Origin: Betaproteobacteria bacterium SG8_41
GTDB taxonomy: Bacteria > Pseudomonadota > Gammaproteobacteria > Burkholderiales > SG8-41
Reading direction: 5' to 3'
DNA length: 49,087 nucleotides
Assembly (NCBI GenBank): GCA_001303585.1
Contig: LJTT01000001.1
Coordinates: forward strand, 1-49,087
A program made the translations under genes and the position numbers. Positions 7,912 through 15,810 of this stretch are shown here, piece by piece; the first letter of the stretch is position 1, and each line of letters begins with the position of its first letter. The notes beneath the pieces are model-generated. The model was not told where the DNA came from. It searched no databases and worked only from the letters and a program-made list of their open reading frames with translations.

Positions 7912-8775
7912 ATGACCAGCCTTGCCTTCACGGTATTCGTGCTGGCCGGCTTGAGTTTCGCGCCGCTCGCTGCCGCCGCAGGAGATCCAAAGCATGGCGA
8001 ATACGTTGTGCGCCTGGCCGGCTGCGATTCCTGTCATACGGACCCCAAGAAGAAAGATGCGCGGTTGGCGGGCGGCCTCGCACTGAAGTCGCCGTACGGG
8101 ACGTTCCATGTGCCGAACATCACGCCCGACCCCGAGACAGGAATCGGACGCTGGAGCGAAGTTGATTTCATCCGCGCGATGACCGAAGGCGTGGCCCCGG
8201 ACGGACGTCATTACTACCCCGCATTTCCATTCACCTCGTACACTCGGATGACACGGCAGGACCTTCGAGACCTGAAAGCCTATCTCGATACCGTCAGGCC
8301 GGTGCGCAACGCGGTGCCGTCGCACGACTTGCGCTTCCCCTACAATTCGCGCTTTGCGCTCGGAGCATGGAAATGGCTGTTCTTCCAGCCTGGCTCGTTC
8401 AAACCTGAACCGCGGAAAAGCGCCTCCTGGAACCGCGGCGCGTACCTGGTGACGGGCCCAGGCCATTGCGGAGAATGTCACACGGCACGTAATTTCCTGG
8501 GGGCAACCAATGAGAAACTCGCGCTTGCCGGAGCAAAGGAAGGCCCCGACGGCAAAGGGGTGCCAAACATTACTCCGCACCCGAAAAAGGGCATCGGCCT
8601 GTGGTCCGCTGCAGACATGGTGGAATTTCTGAAGACCGGAGATCTGCCGTTTGGCGAGGCCGCGGCGGCCCCTATGAGCGATGTGATCGCCAACAACACG
8701 TCGCATTGGACAAACGATGACCTGAAATCGACCGCCCAGTACCTTCTGTCGCTGCCAAAACGGGAAGCTCCTTGA
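7912..8775 (+). CDS. Diheme cytochrome c, alcohol/aldehyde dehydrogenase cytochrome type
   Basis: A 287-residue periplasmic protein with a signal peptide (SLAFTVFVLAGLSFAPLAAA) and two class I haem motifs, CDSCH in the first third and CGECH about two thirds along. Each domain ends with the conserved NITP-GIG-W pattern (NITPDPETGIGRW and NITPHPKKGIGLW), where a distal Met-containing loop follows. This resembles the cytochrome subunit of membrane alcohol or aldehyde dehydrogenases, which usually has three haems; here there are two. A role as electron acceptor for the nearby iorAB hydroxylase is possible but unproven, as iorAB lies on the opposite strand 3 kb away. The start at 7912 gives a clean signal peptide; its ribosome site is weak and an ATG at 7843 is in frame. 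Confidence 0.8.
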   Translation: MTSLAFTVFVLAGLSFAPLAAAAGDPKHGEYVVRLAGCDSCHTDPKKKDARLAGGLALKSPYGTFHVPNITPDPETGIGRWSEVDFIRAMTEGVAPDGRHYYPAFPFTSYTRMTRQDLRDLKAYLDTVRPVRNAVPSHDLRFPYNSRFALGAWKWLFFQPGSFKPEPRKSASWNRGAYLVTGPGHCGECHTARNFLGATNEKLALAGAKEGPDGKGVPNITPHPKKGIGLWSAADMVEFLKTGDLPFGEAAAAPMSDVIANNTSHWTNDDLKSTAQYLLSLPKREAP

Positions 8776-8796
8776 AGCTTCAGTCGTCCCGGTGCC

Positions 8797-9588
8797 TCAC
8801 ACCTGTCGCGCGCCAGGGTCGACCGCGACGGTGTGCGTGACAATCTCCATTCCATTCCAGCAATGCAGTTGATAGGCTGGCGGCTCGTCCGGTGAGGGCT
8901 GCAACCCCGGACCATCCAGGTTAAGACCGTACTGAAACGCCGTGCTCGGGCAAACGGACGCTGTCGTTCCATGCCAGCGCACCTGGATTGCGCGATGTAC
9001 GTGTCCGCACGTAAGCAGCGCAATTTGCGCATGGCGCGATACGACCGCGCCGAGATGCGCGGCGCTCGCTGCATCAAGACTGATCTCATCCATGCGCGCG
9101 ATTCCGGTTTTGAATGGAGGATGATGCATGAAGATCAGTGCTGGCTGTCGCGGCGTGGCAGCGAGCTGCCCTTCCAGCCAATCAATTTGCCGACGATCGA
9201 GCGTGCCTCCGGTCTCTCCGGCCACGGTCGTATCGAGCGCGATCAGTCGTACCGGATGTCCTGTGACGCAATAGCATGTGGGCTCACCGATGCGCCCCAG
9301 GTAGGTGTGTTCGGAAAACGCGCTCCGCAATGCATCCCGGTCATCGTGATTTCCGGGAATGAAATAAACGGGCATGCTGAAAGGGGCCAGCAGCTCTCGC
9401 AACCGCCGGTATTCCTCGTCACTGCCCGCATCGACCAGATCTCCGCTTGCAAGCACCGCATCGGGTACGGGCCGCCGCCGCATCAGATGCTCGACGCAGC
9501 GCGCGAGCCGCTGCGCAGCATCGAACTGCCCGTATGCCAGTTCCCCCGGCCTGCCGACGTGCAGATCCGATATTTGCGCGATGATCAT
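8797..9588 (-). CDS. Metallophosphoesterase, CpdA-type cyclic nucleotide phosphodiesterase
   Basis: A 263-residue calcineurin-like phosphoesterase. All metal-binding motifs are present: DLH near residue 8, GDLVD, GNHDD, the FMHHPP His pair and GHVHR. This arrangement is that of class III cyclic nucleotide phosphodiesterases such as CpdA, which hydrolyse 3',5'-cAMP. Substrate specificity within this family varies, so cAMP is a likely but unproven substrate. It starts 8 bp after the stop of the aas-like gene on the same strand, so they form an operon and this gene is second. Its end converges on the diheme cytochrome gene with only 21 bp between. Confidence 0.8.
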   Translation of the reverse strand: MIIAQISDLHVGRPGELAYGQFDAAQRLARCVEHLMRRRPVPDAVLASGDLVDAGSDEEYRRLRELLAPFSMPVYFIPGNHDDRDALRSAFSEHTYLGRIGEPTCYCVTGHPVRLIALDTTVAGETGGTLDRRQIDWLEGQLAATPRQPALIFMHHPPFKTGIARMDEISLDAASAAHLGAVVSRHAQIALLTCGHVHRAIQVRWHGTTASVCPSTAFQYGLNLDGPGLQPSPDEPPAYQLHCWNGMEIVTHTVAVDPGARQV

Positions 9589-9596
9589 CGCCCGTG

Positions 9597-11699
9597 TCAG
9601 GCGGCAGGACGGGTCGGCGCCGCGCGTGTCTCGGCCATGGCCTTCAGACTCACATAGTCGGTCTTGCCGCTGCCAAGGATGGGCAGCTCCGCCAAATGGA
9701 CGATGCGCTTGGCCACCGCGAGCTCCGGCGCGCCGATCTCCCGCGCGGCCTTGAGCAAGGTGATCCGGTCGAGTGTCTGGTCGGTCGTAAACAGCACCGT
9801 GCTCTCGCCGCCCGCGGCCACGTGCTCGATGGTCGCCGCATGGCGCTGGCCTGGAGACGCGAGCGCGGCAATACGCTCGACCACCTCGAGCGAGATCATC
9901 TCGCCAGCAATCTTGGCAAAGCGCTTCACGCGCCCAAGGATCGTGACGTAGCCATCCTCATCCACCTCGACCACGTCCCCGGTCGTGTACCAGTCGGGAC
10001 CCAGCTCCGATTGCATTGGCTGCAGCACGCCTGGCGCTTCGTAGAGGTAGTAACCGCGCATAAGGTTGGGGCTGCGCACGTGGAGCGCACCGCCGCGGTC
10101 GATGCCGGGGACCGGCAGCAGCCGATATTCGAGACCCGGCAGGAAGCGGCCGACCGTACCCTTGCGATAGGACAGCGGCGTGTTGAGGGCCATCGCGGGA
10201 CCGCACTCGGTCGCGCCGTAACCCTCCATGATCCTCACGCCGAATTTCTCGGCCCATAACCGCGCGACATCCGCGTCGAGCTTTTCCCCGCCTGAAACCA
10301 CGATGCGGGTACGATAGAAATCATAAGGGTGCGCCTGCCGCCCGTAGTGGCCCAGGAAGGTGCTGGTGCCAAAGACGTAGGTGCAATCGCGCGTGTAGGC
10401 AATTTCCGGGATGACACGATAATGAAGCGGCGACGTGTAGAGAAAAAGCCGCGTGCCGGTCATCAGCGGCATGAGCGTGCAGGCGATGAGCCCGTAGATA
10501 TGGTAGAGCGGCAGCGCGTTGAGGTATTTGTCGTTCGGGCCGAAATCGATCACGGCGCGCATCTGTGCCATGTTGGCGAGCATGGCGTCGTGACTCAGTA
10601 CCACGCCTTTGGATCGCCCCTCTGACCCCGACGTGAAAAGCACCGTGGCGGAGTCTCCCGGGTCCCCCGCCGGCACTGCGGCACGCGGCCACCACAGCGC
10701 AAAGCCGACGAGCCACAGCTTGTCGGCAACGGTGAGCTGTGCCCGCAGATCCTCGACATAGACGAACTCGAAACCCTCCAGCGCCTTTACTGCGCGCTCG
10801 AGGCGGGCGAGCTGCAGGAAACGACGGGAGGTGATGATCCGCGTGACACCGGCCGCTCTGCAGGCGGCGCGCATCGCCTCGCCGCCTGCCGTGTAGTTGA
10901 CGATAGCCGGAACGCGCCGCATCGCCGTCATGCCGAGCAGGAGAGACACCGTCGTGCTGATATTCGGCATCATGACGCCAAGCACTTCATGCTCTTTCGC
11001 CAGGCGGCTGGTAAGCCGCCCCAACGCGAGGCTCACCTTGAGGAGCTCGCCGTAAGCCTCGGGGATCTTGCGCGCGTCCTCGATGATGCGGGTACGTCGT
11101 CCGTGCAATTCGACCGCCGCGAGAAAGGCCTCGAACAGCGTGCGGCGCGGCCGTGCCGTTACCTGCGCGCGCTGCATGATCCTCAGCATCTCCTCGGCCA
11201 GCCGCCTGCGCCGGGCGCGCCCCCGCAACTCGGGAATTTCCGGCAGCTTTGTAGCTGGCAGGATCCGCACCGTAATGCGCGGCAGCCAGCGCTGGGGAAA
11301 GTTGCCCGCGGTCCCGGCAAAACGGCTGTATTGCGAGCCCTCGATGACGATGGGAACGAGGTCTGCGTCGCAACGCGAGGCGATGACACCCGGCGCATCG
11401 TAGACCTTCATCAGGGTGCCCGTGGTGGTCGGCCGGCCCTCGGGAAGCACGACGATGGCTTCGCCGCGCTGGACCATGCGCACCAGCCGCTTCAGCTCGA
11501 GCGGCCGGGCGGGCTCCACCGTAATGTGCGGCACGCGGCCGATGAACCAGCGCACGAAGGTCCGCCGCAGGTCGTCGGGCGATACCGCAACCGTCACGGG
11601 AACCGGCAAAAACAGCGCCAGCAAGGCGCCGTCCAGGGCGGAGCCCTGGTTCGCGATGATCAGGGGCCGCGCGGCCCTCAGAAAAAATACGTTCAGCAC
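9597..11699 (-). CDS. aas: Aas-like acyltransferase / acyl-ACP synthetase with altered acyltransferase site
   Basis: A 700-residue two-domain protein. Residues 1 to about 190 resemble the PlsC-type acyltransferase of Aas (2-acyl-glycerophosphoethanolamine acyltransferase): VVLPEGRPTTTGTLMK and PIVIEG are present. Residues 200-700 are an AMP-forming ligase with TSGSEGRSKGVVLSH, EGYGATECGP, YTTGD and the C-terminal lysine in GSGKTDY. In the family the acyltransferase has an HX4D motif in context NHVSFID. Here the same place reads NQGSALD, with Gln for the catalytic His and Asp kept. The N terminus is also about 20 residues shorter, because an in-frame TAA lies just before the GTG start, which has no clear ribosome site. 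The ligase half looks intact. It is first in an operon with the CpdA-type gene. Confidence 0.82.
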   Translation of the reverse strand: MLNVFFLRAARPLIIANQGSALDGALLALFLPVPVTVAVSPDDLRRTFVRWFIGRVPHITVEPARPLELKRLVRMVQRGEAIVVLPEGRPTTTGTLMKVYDAPGVIASRCDADLVPIVIEGSQYSRFAGTAGNFPQRWLPRITVRILPATKLPEIPELRGRARRRRLAEEMLRIMQRAQVTARPRRTLFEAFLAAVELHGRRTRIIEDARKIPEAYGELLKVSLALGRLTSRLAKEHEVLGVMMPNISTTVSLLLGMTAMRRVPAIVNYTAGGEAMRAACRAAGVTRIITSRRFLQLARLERAVKALEGFEFVYVEDLRAQLTVADKLWLVGFALWWPRAAVPAGDPGDSATVLFTSGSEGRSKGVVLSHDAMLANMAQMRAVIDFGPNDKYLNALPLYHIYGLIACTLMPLMTGTRLFLYTSPLHYRVIPEIAYTRDCTYVFGTSTFLGHYGRQAHPYDFYRTRIVVSGGEKLDADVARLWAEKFGVRIMEGYGATECGPAMALNTPLSYRKGTVGRFLPGLEYRLLPVPGIDRGGALHVRSPNLMRGYYLYEAPGVLQPMQSELGPDWYTTGDVVEVDEDGYVTILGRVKRFAKIAGEMISLEVVERIAALASPGQRHAATIEHVAAGGESTVLFTTDQTLDRITLLKAAREIGAPELAVAKRIVHLAELPILGSGKTDYVSLKAMAETRAAPTRPAA

Positions 11700-11996
11700 A
11701 AAGACTTAACGCCTATTGTTAATCCCGGTTTTTAACTGCTTCTCGCAATTGCGTCAAATACCCATAGCCCGCGCCTCCGCTGGCCAGGGCTGCCCTTGGC
11801 TCTGATCCGTTCTTGCGGGATGTTAGATTTTGACTTAGGCTCTTGAGAACGGAGAATAATTAGTTTATGTTTTTATTGATAAAAATAAAAATCTCTCGAA
11901 TTGTTAGATTTGCTTTTTTGGAAGAATTTGCTTTAAATCCCTACTAGGGTTGCAGCTTTCTATCAAGCGTTTCACCTTTTCTCTGGGGAGAGAATC
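11700..11996 (+). promoter_or_regulatory. AT-rich control region upstream of the DSF synthase gene
   Basis: This gap is far richer in A and T than the rest of the window, especially 11840-11940. It contains a 10-bp direct repeat, TGTTAGATTT, at 11821-11830 and 11902-11911. It also has an 11-bp palindrome CCCTACTAGGG at 11939-11949. TTGCTT at 11910-11915 with TTAAAT at 11933-11938 (17-bp spacing) could be a weak promoter ending next to the palindrome. GGGGAGAG just before the ATG at 11997 is the ribosome site. The divergent aas-like gene begins at the other end. Confidence 0.45.
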
Positions 11997-12923
11997 ATGG
12001 AAATGCACCTGCCTGCTGCGCTACTTGAAGCACGTCAATTCCCGATACCCCAACCGATCGACAGCGGCCTCGAGCTGAGTTTCTCGCCGCAGTTGCGCGT
12101 GAACTTCGACAAGCAAACGCGCGCGATGTGGTCACGCTGGGCGCCTGAGCCGCGCGCTTGCTTCAATCCGGCGCTGCTTTCGAGCATCCGCAGTTACTAC
12201 GATTTTCTTGCGGCAAGCAACGGGCAGATCAGCTGCGGCGGCGAAGACCATCCGATCGATTACGTGGTACTGGCTTCGGACTCGCCCGGGGTCTTCAATC
12301 TCGGCGGGGACCTGGAGCTCTTTCGCCAGCTCATCGACGCGCGCGACCGCGCAGGGCTCCTGCGCTACGGCCGCGCATGCATCGACGTGCTCTACCGCAA
12401 CTACGTCGCTCACGACCTCCCCCTTACCACTATCTCCCTCGTTCAAGGAGAATGCCTCGGCGGCGGGTTCGAGGCCGCCCTCTCGAGCGATGTCATCGTC
12501 GCCGAGAAGAGCTCCCGCTTCGGATTCCCCGAGATCCTGTTCAACATGTTCCCGGGGATGGGCGCCTACTCCTTTCTCGAGCGGCGCATCGGGCAGCGGC
12601 AGGCGGAAGAAGTGCTGACCAGCGGCAAGGTCTACAGTGCGGACGAAATGCTTGCCCTGGGCGTGATCGACGCGGCGGTCGATGACGGACAGGGCAAGGC
12701 CGAGGTGGCCAGCCTGATCAAGCGCCGGACCCGCAGCCGTAACGGCCTCGCAGCGCTGGCTGCAGCGCGCCGGCGGGTGCACCGGATCGACTTCGATGAG
12801 CTGCTCGACATCGTGCAGATCTGGGTCGATAGCGCCATGAGGCTCAACCCCCGCGACATGAAATTGATGCAGCGCCTGGTTACCCGCCAAAATGGTCTCG
12901 GCGAATCGCAACAGATTCACTGA
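11997..12923 (+). CDS. rpfF: DSF synthase, RpfF-type crotonase
   Basis: A 308-residue crotonase-fold enzyme. RpfF converts 3-hydroxyacyl-ACP to a cis-2-unsaturated fatty acid signal (DSF/BDSF) by dehydration and thioesterase steps. Diagnostic segments are GVFNLGGDLELFRQLIDARD, QGECLGGGFEAAL, and FGFPEILFNMFPGMGAYS. The two catalytic glutamates are Glu159 (GGGFEAAL) and Glu179 (FPEILF), 20 residues apart, as in Xanthomonas RpfF (Glu141 and Glu161). The length matches RpfF, longer than ordinary enoyl-CoA hydratases. The start has GGGGAG upstream. The next gene, 160 bp on, codes for a MerR-PAS-GGDEF-EAL protein, so the pair resembles the rpfF-rpfR signalling locus. No rpfC or rpfG homologue is in the window. 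Confidence 0.85.
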   Translation: MEMHLPAALLEARQFPIPQPIDSGLELSFSPQLRVNFDKQTRAMWSRWAPEPRACFNPALLSSIRSYYDFLAASNGQISCGGEDHPIDYVVLASDSPGVFNLGGDLELFRQLIDARDRAGLLRYGRACIDVLYRNYVAHDLPLTTISLVQGECLGGGFEAALSSDVIVAEKSSRFGFPEILFNMFPGMGAYSFLERRIGQRQAEEVLTSGKVYSADEMLALGVIDAAVDDGQGKAEVASLIKRRTRSRNGLAALAAARRRVHRIDFDELLDIVQIWVDSAMRLNPRDMKLMQRLVTRQNGLGESQQIH

Positions 12924-13083
12924 TACGGCTGCCCGGCCACGGCGGGAGGGGGACGCGGATGATGTGCATCGCGTATCTTTCTCGTACCTCGGCGCGGGCT
13001 CTGATAAAATTCAACCGACGTGCACATCGTTGGCAGAGCGACAAGCGGTAAACGAAACAACAAAGTCGCGGCGAGGGGGCATT
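12924..13083 (+). promoter_or_regulatory. Intergenic region with inverted repeat between rpfF and the c-di-GMP regulator gene
   Basis: GATGTGCA at 12961-12968 is repeated in inverted orientation as TGCACATC at 13021-13028. The centre of symmetry is near 12995. A TAAAAT at 13005-13010 could be a -10 element inside the repeat, without a clear -35. The downstream gene encodes a MerR-like DNA-binding head, so autoregulation through these sites is an attractive guess. AGGGGG lies five bases before the GTG start at 13084. Confidence 0.4.
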
Positions 13084-15024
13084 GTGAGCGATTCGACGAT
13101 GCATTACAGCATTCAGCAAGTTTCTGAAATGCTGGGCATTCCGATCCAGAAATTGCGGCGCTGGGACGAGCAGGGCGTGCTGATCGCCTCGCGCACCGAC
13201 GGCGGACACCGCCGCTACTCGAGGGAGCTCATCGATCGGCTGGCGGCCTCCGGACTCGGCACCACGAGCGACAAGACCAACGCTGAGCTCGCGACCATCC
13301 GGAAATCACTGGCGGAAAAGCGCCGGGTCATTCAGCTGCTGCTCGACAGCGAGAATCGTTACCGCGATCTGGTCGAGACCTCGCACGATCTCATCTGGAC
13401 GACAGACGCTCAGGGACGCTTCACCTACCTCAACAACGCCGCGTATGAGATCTTTGGATTGGCGCCCAAGGATCTGATCGGACGGTGTTTTTTCGATTTT
13501 GAGTCCGGCGCCTCGCATATCTCGAACCGACGCTTCCTGGCAACCCTCAAGCGCGACGGCGAAGTCAAGAACTACGTGAGCCACCTGGTCACGAGCAAGG
13601 GCCAGGATCGCTGGATCGGCATCAACGCGCGCGTTGCGCTCGACGACAACGGCGCGATCCTTGCCATCCGGGGCACCGCGCGCGACATAACGGAACAGCA
13701 TCTGGCGACCCTGCGCATCGAGCATTTGGCGATGCACGATGCGCTCACCGACCTGCCGAACCGCCATTGCCTGCAGCGCCGCATCGAGGAAGCCCTGGCG
13801 GCAGGCGGCGTGGGTGCGCTCCTCTTCCTCGACGTCGATCACTTCAAATACGTCAATGACAACTTCGGGCACCGCACGGGTGATCATCTGATCATCGGGG
13901 TTGGCAGCGTGCTGCGCGACCTCATGCGCGGCCTCAACGGAGAGCTCTACCGCCTTGGCGGCGACGAGTTTGCGATTCACTTGCCGGCCGCGCTGCGCAA
14001 GGAGGCCATCGAAGTGGCCGAACGCGCGCTGGATGCCGTGCGCCACTATCGTTTCCAGGCCGCCGAGGACAAGTTGATATCCAACCTAACCGCCTCGGCT
14101 GGGATCGCACTCTATCCCTTCCACGGCAACGACGTGCTGGCGCTGCTGTCAAACGTCGATATCGCGATGTACCAGGCGAAGGACCTGGGTCGCAACCGGC
14201 ACATGTTGTTCGACCAGGATTCCGACATCCTGCGGAGCACCCACCGGCGCATTCACTGGGCGAAAATGCTGCGCGATGCGCTCGACGAGGACCGCGTGGT
14301 CCTGTTCTCGCAGCCCGTGGTCCGCCTGAAGGATCACAAGACGATGCACCACGAGATCCTCGCCCGCATACGTGACGAGGACGGCCGTCACATCCCGCCG
14401 GCAAACTTCCTTGAAATCGCCGAATCGCTGGGACTTATCAAGGACATCGATCTGCGCGTGGTGGAAAAGCTTCTTGCCTTCATGCGGGAAAACCATCAGA
14501 TCGGAAAGCGCGTGCGCTATTTCGTCAACATCTCACGGGTCTCGATGTCGGACCCGGACTGGACCCGGCGCTTTGTCGCACTGCTGCGGGACAGCGGCGT
14601 AAACCCGAGCCAGCTGGTATTCGAGATTACGGAGACGGCCGCCATGGCGGAAATCGACGTGACGCTGACCTTCATCCGCCAGCTCAAGGACCTGGGCTGC
14701 CGGATCGCCCTTGACGATTTCGGAGCCGGTTTCAGCTCGTTCTACTACCTCAAGCGGTTCGACGTCGATTACCTCAAGATCGACGGCAGTTTCATCCGCG
14801 ATCTGGCCACCGATGAGGGCAGCCGGATTTTCGTGCGGGCGCTGAACGATCTTGCCCACGGACTCGACAAGCAGGTTATAGCGGAAGGCGCAGAAACGCA
14901 GGAAGTACTGAAACTGCTGTCCGAGATGGGAACACAGTTCGCGCAGGGGAACCAGTTCCAGCGGCCCGTGCCTCTGGAAAACCAGCCCGTGCTCGAACTC
15001 GAAACCAGCGCCAGCGCTGCCTAG
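13084..15024 (+). CDS. MerR-PAS-GGDEF-EAL protein, putative DSF receptor and c-di-GMP enzyme
   Basis: A 646-residue cytosolic protein with four modules. Residues 6-55 are a MerR-type winged helix (YSIQQVSEMLGI, LRRWDEQG, GGHRRYS). A helical linker follows, then a PAS domain at about 92-205. The GGDEF domain has intact RLGGDEF at 290-296, with no RxxD inhibitory site in front. The EAL domain runs from about 410: motif Glu424-Ile-Leu, and the other metal/base motifs (VNIS, EITE, DDFGAGFSS, KIDGSFI, AEGAE) are kept, so phosphodiesterase activity is likely. RpfR of Burkholderia is PAS-GGDEF-EAL beside rpfF, and its PAS binds BDSF. Here a DNA-binding domain replaces the RpfF-interaction head. The GTG at 13084 has AGGGGG before it; an ATG at 13099 is an alternative. 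Confidence 0.85.
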   Translation: MSDSTMHYSIQQVSEMLGIPIQKLRRWDEQGVLIASRTDGGHRRYSRELIDRLAASGLGTTSDKTNAELATIRKSLAEKRRVIQLLLDSENRYRDLVETSHDLIWTTDAQGRFTYLNNAAYEIFGLAPKDLIGRCFFDFESGASHISNRRFLATLKRDGEVKNYVSHLVTSKGQDRWIGINARVALDDNGAILAIRGTARDITEQHLATLRIEHLAMHDALTDLPNRHCLQRRIEEALAAGGVGALLFLDVDHFKYVNDNFGHRTGDHLIIGVGSVLRDLMRGLNGELYRLGGDEFAIHLPAALRKEAIEVAERALDAVRHYRFQAAEDKLISNLTASAGIALYPFHGNDVLALLSNVDIAMYQAKDLGRNRHMLFDQDSDILRSTHRRIHWAKMLRDALDEDRVVLFSQPVVRLKDHKTMHHEILARIRDEDGRHIPPANFLEIAESLGLIKDIDLRVVEKLLAFMRENHQIGKRVRYFVNISRVSMSDPDWTRRFVALLRDSGVNPSQLVFEITETAAMAEIDVTLTFIRQLKDLGCRIALDDFGAGFSSFYYLKRFDVDYLKIDGSFIRDLATDEGSRIFVRALNDLAHGLDKQVIAEGAETQEVLKLLSEMGTQFAQGNQFQRPVPLENQPVLELETSASAA

Positions 15025-15036
15025 CGGACGCGACGC

Positions 15037-15591
15037 TCAAAGGCCCCGCAGCACCCGTTCGGCCCACAGCAGGCCGATGACGGCCTTTATTTCGGTGATA
15101 CGGCCGTCCCTGACCCATTCGAGCGCCTCCGCGAGCGGGAGTGGCACGACCTCCACGAACTCCTCATCGTCAGTCGACTGCCCGACGTGCGTCAGCCCGC
15201 GCGCCAAGTAAAGCTCGATCGCCTCGTCCGAGTATCCGATGCACGGATGGATGGAGGTCAATCGCTGCCACTCCGCCGCCTCGTAGCCGCATTCTTCCCG
15301 TAACTCGCGCTTGGCCGTTGCAAGGGGATCTTCACCCGGCTCGCGCTTTCCGGCCGGAAGCTCGTAGAAGTGGCGGCGCAGCGGGTAGCGATACTGATGT
15401 ACCAGGACGATCGTGTCGGTGTCGAGAATTGGCACCATCATCACCGCGCCAGGATGCCGGATGTACTCGCGCGTCGCGCTGCCCCCATCGGGGAGACGCA
15501 CCCGGTCCTCGAGAACATGCAGCAGCCTGCCACGGTACACCGTCCTTGAACTGATTGTTTCCTCGGTAAAATCTGCGTGCTGGTGCGTCAT
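15037..15591 (-). CDS. nudF: NUDIX hydrolase, ADP-ribose pyrophosphatase type
   Basis: A 184-residue NUDIX enzyme. The Nudix box GX5EX7REUXEEXG is complete (GKREPGEDPLATAKRELREE, then CG), giving the metal-binding glutamates. The preceding beta strands and the later Tyr-Ser-Asp-Glu segment fit the ADP-ribose pyrophosphatase subgroup, which hydrolyses ADP-ribose to AMP and ribose-5-phosphate. The ATG at 15591 starts the domain sensibly; the open frame continues upstream to 15705 without similarity. It follows nuoN on the same strand after 219 bp, an arrangement common in betaproteobacteria. That gap contains repeat arrays. It converges on the c-di-GMP regulator gene, 12 bp away. Confidence 0.82.
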   Translation of the reverse strand: MTHQHADFTEETISSRTVYRGRLLHVLEDRVRLPDGGSATREYIRHPGAVMMVPILDTDTIVLVHQYRYPLRRHFYELPAGKREPGEDPLATAKRELREECGYEAAEWQRLTSIHPCIGYSDEAIELYLARGLTHVGQSTDDEEFVEVVPLPLAEALEWVRDGRITEIKAVIGLLWAERVLRGL

Positions 15592-15716
15592 CGTGGGATC
15601 CGGTCGAACAAAACGGTTGGCGGAAATAGGGCCCCGGGAAACTTTGCGCCTCAAAAACTCCGAAGCGGAAAAGGACTGGCGTGCTCGCATCGAGCGGCCG
15701 ATCAAGACCGCCCAGG

Positions 15717-15792
15717 AATCGTGAATCGGACTCCGTTCACAATTTTCGATTGATGAAGCCTGATCCGCGTTTATCCGCGGTTATCTGCGGTT
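15717..15792. repeat. Composite array: short 7-bp palindrome plus three 10-bp units
   Basis: At 15717-15752, GAATCGT-like heptads face TTCACAAT/TTCGATT in inverted orientation. Next to it are three direct decads: ATCCGCGTTT (15763-15772), ATCCGCGGTT (15773-15782) and ATCTGCGGTT (15783-15792). The element lies in the nuoN-nudF gap. No gene overlaps it. Confidence 0.65.
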
Positions 15793-15810
15793 GAGTTTTC
15801 TTGAGCGCTT

